A stretch of 64,000 nt of DNA from Axinella damicornis (taxonomy: Eukaryota; Porifera; Demospongiae; Axinellida; Axinellidae), in NCBI GenBank assembly GCA_963931865.1, contig OZ007506.1, positions 18,077,853 through 18,141,852 of the forward strand, in the 5' to 3' direction. The position numbers and the translations under genes are program-made. How positions within the stretch are numbered: the stretch's first letter is position 1; each line of letters begins with the position of its first letter. This document shows positions 21,387-42,285 of this stretch, one piece after another. The notes beneath the pieces are model-generated. The model ran no database searches. It was given only the letters and a program-made list of their open reading frames with translations, and was not told the origin of the DNA.

Positions 21387-22389
21387 CGAGAAGACTGTAT
21401 AATATTATCATGTGACCAGTCTATCAGCTACTTGACAGCAACGGCGTTCTCTCTGCTGCTGTCCTTGTAGTTTGCTCCAGTAGGGTGGTGCCCAGAGCTT
21501 CAATAGCCTTGGGAATCAGTTTGAATAGCTAGGCTTTACGGTCTTGGAACGAGGTTGTTGCTGTAACGGTTGAGCTTGTTAGTGAAGTCCATGCAAGGTG
21601 AGTGAGGATACAGAATGAGTAGAAAGAGAGGCAGGGAATTCATGAAACCCGTTGTCATGTTAGCTAGTTATGTTACTGGTTCTAAGGGTCACTTTGGCAC
21701 TTTCTCATGATCATTACTCTTTTAGAAGAAGACGGTGAGGGAGTTGGCAGAAACTGGGGGGATTGCCTCCTTGTAAATAGAGAGTGAGTGGTGTGTGAGA
21801 GGAAGGGAAGAACTAGTGGTATAGGTACTAAGCAGCGACGAAAAGCTGGGTGTGGGACTGGGTACGAGGCTATAAAGGAGGGGAGTGGGTGATTTGTGAT
21901 CATAGTGATAATGCTATGCCAAACTTCTCTGATTACTATCCCAGGTGAAATCAACACTATCAGAGCCAACTACGTGCTGATCCCCTGTGTTCACACTCAC
22001 CTGTACCTCCATTGGTGACGGACCAAGACGGGCACCTACATGAACACACTGAGGGTGGCTATAGGAGAGGCAGGAACATTTGACTGAATGCGTCAACTGC
22101 GCACCAGAGTTCTAACAGTAGTAGGTAAGAAAGGAGACTTCATGTGTATATGCTTGTTATGAGGAAGGACTCAGGAAGCTTCACGCAGTCATGCATGGTG
22201 ACCATCTCCTAGCATAGCGGTGTAGCATGGAATGTAATCAGGGCATTAATTAAAGCCACATTGAGGCATATGCGGTGGCCCTGGAGGTCGCGTCTAATGG
22301 CCTATGGCCTAATGACGTAATACCCAATGCGCAATACCTAATACACGATAGACTTCATAGCTGATACCCAATACGCAATAGTCCTAACA
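21387..22389. other. Repeat-rich stretch without a supported gene
   Basis: Contents are a half TAGCC-family palindrome (21834-21873) and a segment (21874-22125) duplicated at 25546-25820. There is also a minus-strand ENAVAVK reading near 21450 followed by a stop, with no clear family. ATACCCAATACGC-type words that belong to the foldback element begin at about 22310. Confidence 0.5.
21874..22125 (+). repeat. Segment duplicated at 25546-25820 (copy 1)
   Basis: Both copies share the order GGAGGGGAG-GGGTGATT, ATCATAGTGATAA, CAGGTGAAATC, CCCTGTGTTCACACTC, GGGCACCTACATGAACACAC, AGGAACATTTG and CACCAGAGTTC, then GTAGGTAAGA. The layout AG|..|GTAAGA looks like an exon with flanking splice sites. This copy has extra stops (TGACTGAATG), so it is probably non-functional. 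Confidence 0.8.
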
Positions 22390-23573
22390 CCTATGACCTA
22401 ACATGCAATACCCAATACGCGACAGACTTAATACCTGATACCCGATACACAATATGCCTAATACCTATGACCTAACGCCGACGCAATACCTAATACCCAA
22501 CACGGAATAGCCCTAATGTCGCAATGCCCTGGCTCACTAAGTTTCGCACGATCTCACCAGGATATGATGTCATCGCAAGAATGAACCCTGACCTTGCGAT
22601 GGACGCCAACTTTGATGACCTCCCTCTGTTGTGAGGAACGGCATAGCTACTAATGTCTCACCTAATGTCGCACCTTGGGCTTTAGAAGTAAGAGAACCTG
22701 GAGAAGACGCCGGAGCTTCGTTGTAACAACTTCTGGCACCAGAACTTCCTCCAAGTTTACAGGGGAGGGGGGGGGGGGGGGGGGGGGGGGGGGAGTCTCA
22801 GCTCAATGAGTTACAAATGTGGAATGAACACGCATGCAATTCAAATCTTCGGCAGAATTGTTTCAACATAGCAAAGGTATCGGCCAGAGATTTCATTTGC
22901 TGAAAATGTTGTCCCAGAGAGCAAATTAATTTCAATTATTCAAATTATTTTCAAAGGGACTGAGCTGAAAGGTCTCAGTTGGATGAATTTACCTGGCAGC
23001 GTGGAGCCTCTCTGGTGTTGGTAGGGACAAGTTCGAGAGAGCAGTCTTTGACAGCATGACGCTGAGATCTTGCCAGGGTGGTACTGTTGATCATCTGGGT
23101 CACAGGAGGAGAGCCAGAGGCTCTCCACGAGTTAATATATCTATCTGTGCAGTTAAGGATATCTCCTGACGGACACTGGAGAATTTATCTTGCAATCAGT
23201 CTCCTAGCTACATGATTCATTCATACGTAGATAGCCTGGTGCCAGAAGTTGTTACTATGAAGTTCCGGCGTCTTCTCCTGGTTCTCTTAGTACAAGCCCA
23301 CTTCTAAAGCCCAAGGTGAAGCTTCCATAGTAGCTACGCCGTTCCTCACAACAGAGGGAGGTCAGGGTTCATTCTTGCGATGACATCATATCCTGGTGAG
23401 ATCGTGCGAAACTTAGTGAGCCAGGGCATTGCGACATTAGGGCTATTCCGTGTTGGGTATTAGGTATTGCGTTTTGGGGCGTTAGGTCGTAGGTATTAGG
23501 CATATTGTGTATCGGGTATCAGGTATTAAGTCTGTCGCGTATTGGGTATACTGCACGTTAGGTCATTGTACTC
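22390..23573. mobile_element. Large foldback element with about 350-bp inverted repeats built of subrepeats
   Basis: Left arm 22390-22745 and right arm 23233-23573 are inverted and highly similar. Both contain degenerate TAATACCCAATACGCAATA-type words, then CGCACGATCTCACCAGGATA and GTGAGGAACGGC, ending near CAACTTCTGGCACCAG. Small indels distinguish the arms. The 490-bp middle has a long G run and no coding frame. Long inverted ends with internal short repeats fit Foldback-type or other long-TIR DNA elements. The extra CCTAATACCC text at 22310-22390 may be arm sequence lost from the other side. Confidence 0.82.
22762..22793. repeat. Poly-G run inside the foldback element
   Basis: About 31 G, interrupted once by A at 22766. 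It is one of several such runs in the window. Confidence 0.95.
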
Positions 23574-23657
23574 AATGGTCAAAATGTTACCAGACCACCT
23601 TAGTGGCTGTAGGGATGCCAACAATCTTCCGATGAACAATAACAAGTGCAGATATAA

Positions 23658-23793
23658 CAATAGAGTCAATAGATAAGTAACAGTGAGCTAATAGCAGACT
23701 AGATACTGAGTCTACCTTACAGCATGGCAAGATGCATGTCACATGACTAAGTTCCACAGTCAGGGTTCAGAGTCCAGAGTTCATAACCTTACA
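23658..23793 (-). repeat. 3' LTR, portion shared with the 5' LTR piece
   Basis: This is identical to 25254-25389 except near CAGTC(A/G)GGGTT. The 3' LTR itself continues left to 23608, where it begins TGTAGGGATG on the plus strand directly after the target duplication. Confidence 0.93.
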
Positions 23794-25353
23794 CCTCCCC
23801 ACCAAGCTCCGATGTGTCAACAGAGGAGCTGAAGAGCCATGTTGGATCCTCTGATAACCGAAGGGGTCTGTGGGAAGTACGGGAAGAACGACGTGGTTCA
23901 GGGGGGCTGGGTGGCAGGCTAGGTGTGGGGCCAGCAATCGACAGAGGGCTTCTCTTCTCTTACGGATGAATCGCCGGTTCCTGACAAAGATGCGGCCACT
24001 CTGTGTTTTGACAAAGTAGCGTCTGTGCGGTCCAATGGCTGTGATTGTTCCATAGATGTCCCACATTTTGGAGGTGGGGTTCTGCACTGCAACATGGTTG
24101 CCGGCCTGAAGGTCTGACAGGTGGTGGGCATGTTGACTGTAGGTGGCCTGGGATGTTTCTGATGTGTGTGTAGCAGCTGAATCAGCTTCTTGACTGGATC
24201 TCTGCCATTCGGGTGCGAAGGATCGACGGTGAGCAGGAAGAGTATCTTGTACTGGGTGGCCGAACAGCTTTTGTGAGGGCGAGAGTCCATCTTTTCGACA
24301 GAGGGTGTTTCTGTATTGTAGGAGTGCGCGTGAAAGTTGGTTCCAATTGACAGAGCGGCCAGTCCATGCTGCTGAGATAATCTTCTTCATGGACTTTACT
24401 GTGGCTTCTGCTTTGCCATTACTCTGGGGGTAATGAGGTGAAGATGTTACATGGGTCACGCCCCAGGTCTGTAGAAAGTCAGTGAAGTGATGAGAGGTGA
24501 GTTGCTGGCCTCCATCAGACCACAGCAAGTCAGGGGCGGCCGCGCGGCAAAAATAGTCTCGCAAGGTGGTAGTTAGCTTTGCCGCGGTGGTATCCTTGCC
24601 CATTTCAATGATGTCAGGCCAATCAGTCTTGCAGTCAACTAGGATGAGGAACTGCTTGCCGCCATATGATGCGAAATCGGCTGCAATTTGTTGGAATGGC
24701 CTATCTGGTATTTGCTTGCTCACTATTGGCTCCTTGGCATTGGAGGGTAGGTGATCCTGACAGTGGCGGCAGCCCTGGACAAAGGCTTTGATGTCCTGAT
24801 CGATGCCAGGCCAGTAGATGGTGATGGTGAGGCGGGCTCTTGCCTGGGAGTGAGCAATTCCTTGGTGAGCATCGTGAAGGCGGCTGAGCATTGTGGCACG
24901 AAGGCTTGTAGGAATTAGCCGGCGACATCGATACACAATCAGATCATCATCAATGCTGAGGTGGTCCTTGATGCTCCAAAATGTTTTCAGCAATTCTGGC
25001 AAAGAGCTTTTAGCATTGGGGAATCCTTCTGTGATGACCAACTTGAGGGCCTGGTATGCCTGGTCTTGCTCAGCATGTTTTCTGAGTTCCTGGAGGTGTA
25101 GGTTCTCCTGTTGAAATGGCAATAGGGTTGATGCACGTATCTGTGCTATGGAGAGTCCTTGGTAAGGTGCTGCTTGACTATGGTGGGTGTCTGTCTCCTG
25201 CTCAGCAAGGTCGTCACCATCAGCTGGTTGCTGGTGTGGGTGACGGGAGAGGGCAATAGAGTCAATAGATAAGTAACAGTGAGCTAATAGCAGACTAGAT
25301 ACTGAGTCTACCTTACAGCATGGCAAGATGCATGTCACATGACTAAGTTCCAC
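23767..25353 (-). pseudogene. LTR-integrase fusion frame (retroviral-type integrase)
   Basis: The frame of 528 codons opens at an ATG inside the 5' LTR, so the first about 35 residues are LTR translation created by the deletion. The rest looks like a near-intact integrase: an HHCC zinc-binding region (HDAHQGIAHS...GCRHCQDH), and a D,D,E core with D in IAADFASYGGKQF, D in LLWSDGGQQL and E in YPQSNGKAEATVKSM. The C-terminal part includes IYGTITAIGPHRRYFVKT, typical of Metaviridae integrases. The frame runs through the polypurine tract into the 3' LTR. With no reverse transcriptase it cannot move itself. Confidence 0.9.
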
Positions 25354-25545
25354 AGTCGGGGTTCAGAGTCCAGAGTTCATAACCTTACAGTGGCAGAGAA
25401 AATTTGTTGTCACTCAGCGTTTATCCTAATCCCTCCTAAAATGTGTTGACAGGTTGTAGGTAAGTAAGGAGACTGCTCAGTTGTGTGTGTGCAGGTGTCT
25501 TATGAGGATGTGTTCACATTGTGAGGTGTGTGTAAAAGGGAGGGG

Positions 25546-25820
25546 AGGGGAGCGGGTGATTTTTATCATAGTGATAACACGGTGCCACACTTCTCCAACA
25601 TTCTGTAGGACTACTATGCCAACTAGGTGAAATCGACTTTCAGCTGGACTCAAGGCCAACTACTGACCCCCTGTGTTCACACTCGCCTGCACCACTGCTG
25701 GTTGTCCTGCTACAGAGATGGGCACCTACATGAACACACTGAGGGTGACTACAGGAGATGCAGGAACATTTGTGTGGAATGTGTCATCTGCAGACACCAG
25801 AGTTCCAACAGTGGTAGGTA
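25546..25820 (+). repeat. Segment duplicated at 21874-22125 (copy 2), exon-like
   Basis: One plus frame contains LRVTTGDAGTFVWNVSSADT, which resembles the end of an immunoglobulin-like domain (G-x-Y/F-x-C/W-x-V). An acceptor-like CTAG|GTGAAATC lies before it and a donor GTAG|GTAAGA after it. The other frames are also partly open and copy 1 is disrupted. It may be a relic of a receptor gene, but the assignment is weak. Confidence 0.35.
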
Positions 25821-26589
25821 AGACTGGTATGGAGACTTCATGTGTACGTGTGTACGTGCTTGTTGTGTGGAAGGACTCGCTTTGGGACATGGCTTTCACT
25901 CCTTGGTGTAATTGCTTCTGGAAGTATATGATTAACCACATCTGTGAACAATTGCACTGTCAATGGACCATTGCTCCTGAATCAAGACTGCACTCAGATT
26001 ATCATGCCTGTCACTCTGTCAGCTCTGCAATAGGACTTCTTTGCCTTGCAAATGTAACATGTCCTGTCACATGCACTCACACACAGACATACAGGCACAC
26101 AGACATACACACCCCACACAGAACTGACTGTCACCGCTAAGCAGAAAATCTCTGGGTAAGTCCACTGTACCGTGTCAGCACAGTGGGAATACAATGTTGC
26201 ACTGATATATACAGTCGACACTGTGATAAATAATTCTCTGTGAGAACACAATATTGCACTGTGAGGACACATGCAGTGCCGTCTGCACTGTGAGTACAGT
26301 GTCTACACTGTGGGAATAATGTAACAGCGCTGTTGCATCCTAATTATTGTCAACTTCCTGTCTCCATTTCCTGTAGAACGAAGAAGAGGAATGGGCCAGG
26401 CATTAGTGTGAGTGTGTCATGTTCTATTGTATGGCAATCCCGTCATCGCCATTTCATTTGCATGATGATGTCATAGCTCCTGATACCATTGACGATATCA
26501 TTGTTGATGTCATGTTCATTATACAAGTACCTTTGCCTGTTTCGCTCACTTCAGCGACTGCTGACACCTTGACCTTCTGTGCCTCTCTG

Positions 26590-27070
26590 TACCCTCATGA
26601 TCAGGAAGATGTGCTGCTTGAACGAGAGGTGAAAGAGAACTGCCATCCTTCACAGCAGGACCAGGGTGGGTACCCTCATGATCAGGAGGACTTGCTGCTC
26701 GAACGAGAGGTGAAGAGAACTGCCATCCTTCACAGCAAGACCAGGGTGGGTACCCTCATGATCAGGAAGATGTGCTGCTCGAACGAGAGGTGAAATAGAA
26801 CTGCCATCCTTCACAGCAGGACCAGGGTGGGTACCCTCATGATCAGGAGGACATGCTGCTCGAACGAGAGGTGAAGAGAACTGCCATCCTTCACAGCAGG
26901 ACCAGGGTGGGTACCCTCATGATCAGGAGGACGTGCTGCTTGAACGAGAGGTGAAGAGAACTGCCATCCTTCACAGCACGACCAGGGTGGGTACTCTTAT
27001 GATCAGGAGGACGTGCTGCTCGAATGAGAGGTGAAGGGAACTGCCATCCTTCACAGCAGGACCAGGGTGA
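26590..27070. repeat. Minisatellite, six units of 80-81 bp
   Basis: Units start at 26590, 26671, 26751, 26832, 26912 and 26992, with text TACCCTCATGATCAGGAGGA...AGCAGGACCAGGGTGGG. The unit length is mixed 80/81, so no frame is kept, which argues against coding. Confidence 0.95.
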
Positions 27071-27433
27071 GCAGGGCGGTGCCATGTTGGTTGGTTGCAA
27101 TGTCTGAATGAGTGGAGCCTTGTGACCGTACTGTATTGGCCTAATTGAGAAGGCCTAGCTTGATAGACAAATTAATGGTACATACTGCATGTTACTGATA
27201 AAAGATGCCAGATATCACACAGACGCTGGAGTCTGGCTCTCTTGCTGTGGTAGGAGCATGTGTGTACTCTGAGATCGCATCTGCTCACTTTTTCAGGCAC
27301 CATACAGCAAACATTGGTACAGCAGTTGCCAGACCTGCTGCCTATGCAGGAAACATTGATCCAGCAGTTCCGCCGCCTATGGGCCCTTGCTCTACACTGT
27401 GGTTCTACTTGTGATCATTTTACAGTGGTTCTT

Positions 27434-27575
27434 CAGTGTTTCCCCCTAGCCTTGTTCCCAGGCTCCCTCCTCAAAAGATGGGGATCCCCAGAGAGAGCCT
27501 GGGACCAAGGCTAGTTTCCCCCAAGCTGACAGGAAAGGGTACTAGTAAAGTACCACCCTTTGGGGGAAAACACTG
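27434..27575. mobile_element. Small hAT-like MITE interrupted by a TAGCC-family palindrome
   Basis: CAGTGTTTCCCCC at the left and GGGGGAAAACACTG at the right are inverted ends. AGGGTACTAGTAAAGTACCACCCT makes an inner stem. The CAGTG ends suggest hAT, but flanking bases show no clear 8-bp duplication. Its left arm is split by the 67-bp insertion below. Confidence 0.7.
27447..27513. mobile_element. Palindromic TAGCC-family MITE, 67 bp, perfect 9-bp target duplication
   Basis: TAGCCTTGTTCCCAGGCTCC pairs with AGAGCCTGGGACCAAGGCTA. GTTTCCCCC flanks both sides (27438-27446 and 27514-27522). It inserted into the arm of another MITE, so it is younger than that MITE. Confidence 0.93.
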
Positions 27576-27590
27576 GTTCAAATAGAACAC

Positions 27591-27680
27591 TAGCCTCAGT
27601 CCCAGGCCGTTCCCACCGCCAGTATTTCATCGCTTCCAGTATGAAATACTGGCGGTGGGAACGGCCTGGGAATGAGGCTA
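27591..27680. mobile_element. Palindromic TAGCC-family MITE, 90 bp, perfect 9-bp target duplication
   Basis: TAGCCTCAGTCCCAGGCCGT pairs with ACGGCCTGGGAATGAGGCTA. The copy-specific inner stem TCCCACCGCCAGTATTTCAT is perfect. ATAGAACAC flanks both sides (27582-27590 and 27681-27689). Confidence 0.94.
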
Positions 27681-27742
27681 ATAGAACACAAGGTTAATGT
27701 TGGTTTTGATCTACCAGTCAATATACATTGTACCTGTGCCGC

Positions 27743-27870
27743 TCACATGCAGGGTGTGGCAAGGTGGACTCTCACGTGCAGGGTGTGGCAAGGTGGACTC
27801 TCACGTGCAGGGTGTGGAAAGACGGATTCTCACATGCAGGGCGTGGCAAGATGGACTCTCACATGCATGG
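27743..27870. repeat. Minisatellite, 29-bp units, about 4.4 copies
   Basis: Units begin at 27743, 27772, 27801, 27830 and 27859, with text TCACGTGCAGGGTGTGGCAA. The period is not a multiple of three. Confidence 0.95.
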
Positions 27871-28102
27871 TGCATGCGGCTTGCAAGACTAATAATGTAT
27901 ATCTTCCTATATATATACCCACTACTCTGGTTGAGGAGGAAGTCTATGAGACCACTAACAATTTGACAAACATCCACACCTACAATTTACACAACTGCAT
28001 CGTTTCATACCAACTAGCTCCTGTCAGCGGTACACAAGCCAACCAGCAGATGACAATATTATTGCAAGGTGCAAGTAGCCCCACCCCATCTCTGAACAGC
28101 CA

Positions 28103-28150
28103 GTCTCGTTCCCAGATCCGTAATCGCGGATCAGGGTGTGGGAATGAGAC
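28103..28150. mobile_element. Short palindrome related to the TAGCC family (TCTCGTTCCCA ends)
   Basis: GTCTCGTTCCCAGATCCG pairs with GGGTGTGGGAATGAGAC around a CGCGGATC core. No target duplication is seen. It resembles the TAGTCTCG-ended copy at 44783-44844. Confidence 0.6.
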
Positions 28151-28795
28151 GAGTCGAAAAAATCACTCAGTTTGAGCAAAATCCGCCAAGGTCTATAGTC
28201 AATTGAGCTCCAGGTAACTAGGAGACATAGGAATGCTATAGAATTCTACTGAATGGTTACCAATTGTTTGCTGCTTCAATACCAAACAATGTGCATTCAA
28301 ACAGATCAGTTACACAGCTTGACCACTGTAGGTCCTTCAACAGACTTTCAGATGAGTAAGTCATGTACCAAGAAAATTCAGCTGCAGGCCCGTATGAAGC
28401 AATTTTCGGTTGGTCCGGTAGCGCTAGCTACACAGAATCACTGTAGCTTGACCAGGACCCGGAGCATGTTCTTGTCATCCAGAATAAGTATAGCTAGCTA
28501 GCTATAAGACTTCAACTGAACATACTAGTGTGTCCCCATGCAAGTATAAATTATGTTCATTACTTGGTATGACTGTATGACTACCATATGTGCAGCTACA
28601 TAGCTACCATCACTGCAGTTTGAGATAGTAAATATGTTGACATCTACACACTGCCACTCATGGTAGCCGCACTCATGATTACTAGATCATTGTCTGTGCA
28701 TCATACATAATGTGACTGAGGTTAACAGTTTATGGACTGCACAGGGCCACAAAAAAATAAAGGAGTACGCTGTATATTAATTACAGTCATGTGGG

Positions 28796-39796
<11,001 letters not shown>

Positions 39797-41840
39797 ATGA
39801 TGAAACCGCTGCAGACCTTTATCGTTCTCATAATCATAACCACAGTGAGTGTGCTGTTCCTCCTCACACATCCTTCTGTCACCACCCTACCGATCCTTGC
39901 AACACAACGTCACCACTTCCAATTTCCTGGTACCCACAGAACAGTAGAAAACAGACATCTGTCTTCACAAGTGATAGCCAAGCAACATTTGAGCAGTGAA
40001 ACCGACATTGGAAATATCAACCGGTTTACAGGGAGAGAGGTTGCAGGACCCAATATCCCCAGATGGCGGTTCCCAAGCACTGAGATCAAACCTTTCAAAG
40101 CAGTTCAAAAGAATATGGAAACGTTTGTAAAGGCTCATAAGATGCCAACCCTACCCCATCTCCCTCTGTTTCTGAAGAAGGAAGGGCGACCAGGATTACA
40201 GCCGGTTCACTCTCAGAGGGATGCTGCTGTACCGCAGTCATTGAGAGAATTAAACAATATGTTGCAGAGAAATATGACCGAAGAAAGCTACTTAGAAAAG
40301 AAACTTCCATTTCACAACTGGTTCCAGTTCCCTCAACCCCATGCAGTCAGACGTCGAGAATTAGTCGCCCAGACGCAGTGGATTTACAATTTGAGGCGAA
40401 TATTGAGCACTATGAAGTCCAAGCAGATATCACTGGTGACCTCCAATGCACAGTACACGGATGTTCTACTTAACTGGCTCATATCTGCAACAGTGAGGAG
40501 TGGTATGCCCCTGGATAACATAATCGTGATATCATTGGATGAGATGCTTCACAAATTGTTGACAAGAAGGGCAATTCTCTCAGTGTTTCTCCCTCCATTT
40601 TCCCTGCTCAATCCCGATGCCTATTTCGGTGCGCCATTTGAAAGGGTAATGATGATCCGTCTGACTGTGATGCGAATCATCAACCATTTGGGGTTTGATG
40701 TGGCCAACTACGACACAGATGCCATCATCCTCAGGGACCCCCAGCCACTGTATTCCAATCTTTCTGGTTATGATGTCATAGGATCTGTGGGTAAGATCCC
40801 CGACGACCTGGCAAGGGAGTGGGGGATTACCATCTGTATTGGAGTGGTGCTGCTCAGAGCTTCCAGGCGAACTGGTAAGAATTATTACTTTGATTAGGCA
40901 ATGATCTTGCCTATCATGCTGGGCCAAGAGCACATTATGCACTCTTGAACTGGACCTGTGCCACTGTACTAGGCAAGAGGAGGTCTGGCTTGATAGACCA
41001 GCCAAGAGATTAGAGGGGAGATGATACCAGCCCCAAGACACAAAGTGACATTGGTACCAGATTGGTACGTAATTCACAGATTTAAAGTGGAGTCGAATGA
41101 ATCATGTGACTCCACTTTAAATCTGTGAATCAAGTACCACTCTGGTACCACTGTCACTTGGGCTGAATCTATATGATTGATCTTGAGGCATCTGATTTCT
41201 TGAAGGCCGTGCAATCATTGCATGCCTACTCAGTGTTGCTTTGTCAATGTTAATTTGAAATTTACAATGCACTTCCAAATTATGGCAACAGTACTTTGCT
41301 TCACTATCTGATTCAACCAGACATTTCAATAACTATGCATCATCAGTGTATCAAATTATGGCTTGCTAAATGCATTTTAGAACTAAACTAGCTATAAGAC
41401 TAAATTGTAAGAATAGTGACATTTTTTCCCTCCTCCCACCACCTTCAGAGATCTACTGGAATGCAATGAACACCATTCGTGAAGAGTCATTTGATGACCA
41501 GGGAAAGCTAAACTATGGACTAAAGGCTCTGAACATCGAGTGGTCCAACAACGATAGCAGCTACCAGAACACCACAGTGAAGGGGAAAACAAACAATGGG
41601 ATGAAAGTCAGCATACTGCCGTACAATGACATTTGCAGGCTGGAGGCTTGCTACCCAGAGATGCGAAGCAGGTATTACATTTGGCACAAAGGTGGTTTCC
41701 GACATCGCAGGGACAAGATCAGATTTGCCCAGGATGGAAAAACGTGGTTTTTGAAGTACGAATGGAAATCGATTAAGAACGACTATATAGGAGTGAAGTG
41801 GCTACAGTCAATAGCTTACTATGTGGTTACTCATAGTTGA
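39797..41840 (+). CDS. Type II membrane nucleotide-diphospho-sugar transferase, two exons
   Basis: Exons 39797-40874 and 41449-41840 join G|AG in frame, giving 489 residues. The start is the first ATG of MMKP; upstream codons of the open frame have no ATG. Residues about 4-24 (LQTFIVLIIITTVSVLFLL) form a signal anchor, so a Golgi or ER lumenal enzyme is expected. The stem to about residue 200 is variable. The catalytic part resembles the nucleotide-diphospho-sugar transferase family (DUF271-like): ISLVTSNAQYTDVLLNWL, MPLDNIIVISLDE, VMMIRLTVMRIINH, the D-x-D-containing FDVANYDTDAIILRDPQPLY, YDVIGSVGKIP and TICIGVVLLRASRRTG. Exon 2 continues with FDDQGKLNYGL and ends in IAYYVVTHS. The sugar and acceptor cannot be predicted. 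The intron holds two palindromes. Confidence 0.88.
40925..40947. repeat. 23-bp imperfect palindrome with CAAGAG/CTCTTG ends
   Basis: CAAGAGCACATTATGCACTC, then TTG, has the ends of the short palindrome family and the TTATGCACTCTTG right end of the longer copies. No target duplication is visible. It lies in the glycosyltransferase intron. Confidence 0.6.
41028..41166. mobile_element. Palindromic MITE in the glycosyltransferase intron
   Basis: ATTCACAGATTTAAAGTGGA GTC pairs perfectly with its complement on the right (core 41070-41129). The outer segments TGACATTGGTACCAG and CTGGTACCACTGTCA, and AGCCC / GGGCT, also pair with mismatches. Confidence 0.82.
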
Positions 41841-41958
41841 CATTGGCGTACCACAAATTGGGTTGTCTTTGTCATCCATTTTAATTATTCAAGCATGAAT
41901 GTTAAGGCACTTGCATGGTACCAGAACGTATATAAATTCTGCCGACTTAACTTTCATG

Positions 41959-42285
41959 TACAGTCAAACCTCCGATAGTGGACCCTCCGAGATAGGGACA
42001 CAATATAATAAACTAGCCTCGTTCCCAGGCCTCCGCCCAGACTTTATCTCGCAGCTACTTTTCTCCACAGCTGTGAGATAAAGTCTGGGCGGAGGCCTGG
42101 GAACGAGGCTAATAATAAATCTCTCTATACAAAGGACGCTTTTCAAGGTCCCAAATAATTGGTTTGCCTATATATGGTTCTAATACATTTTGAACCTCCG
42201 AGAAGAGGACAACCTCTCTACAAAGGACAAAAGACTTGATTTTATATCGTTCCCAAAGTGTCCATTGTTCGGAGGTTTGACTGTA
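41959..42285. mobile_element. Tc1/mariner-like MITE (TACAGTCAAACCTCCGA ends)
   Basis: TACAGTCAAACCTCCGATAG pairs with GTTCGGAGGTTTGACTGTA, with TA at both ends. The interior has AGAGAGG/CCTCTCT words. It is interrupted by the 98-bp palindrome at 42014-42111, so it is the older of the two. Confidence 0.87.
42014..42111. mobile_element. Palindromic TAGCC-family MITE, 98 bp, 9-bp target duplication (8/9)
   Basis: TAGCCTCGTTCCCAGGCCTC pairs with GAGGCCTGGGAACGAGGCTA. The private inner stem CGCCCAGACTTTATCTC is nearly perfect. Flanks are ATAATAAAC and ATAATAAAT. Confidence 0.93.

Larger units (their letters stand above)
23608..25389 (-). mobile_element. Internally deleted Ty3/gypsy-type LTR retrotransposon
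   Basis: On the minus strand a 136-bp 5' LTR piece (25389-25254) is followed by integrase coding, a polypurine tract GGTGGGGAGG (23803-23794) and the 3' LTR (23793-23608, 186 bp, TG..CA ends). GTGGC flanks both outer ends (23603-23607 and 25390-25394), a perfect 5-bp target duplication. The two LTR copies differ at about one position over 136 bp, so insertion is recent. The last 50 bp of the 5' LTR, the primer site, gag, protease, reverse transcriptase and RNase H are all missing, joined cleanly to the integrase region. Confidence 0.93.
25390..28795. other. Repeat-rich spacer between ALDH3-like and SH2D4-like genes
   Basis: It holds the second copy of a duplicated segment, two minisatellites, nested MITEs and three palindromes, each listed separately. 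The frames at 26419-26793 and 27672-28175 run over minisatellites. No exon matching a known family is seen apart from the exon-like duplicated segment. 28160-28795 has nothing I can identify. Confidence 0.5.

Noticed and set aside
21430..21490. Minus-strand ENAVAVK reading as an upstream ALDH3 exon (AGNAVVIKPSE)
   Set aside because: The flanking residues do not fit ALDH3, and a stop follows directly after K.
26590..27870. CRISPR-like regular repeats
   Set aside because: The units are contiguous tandem copies with no spacers, in a eukaryotic context.
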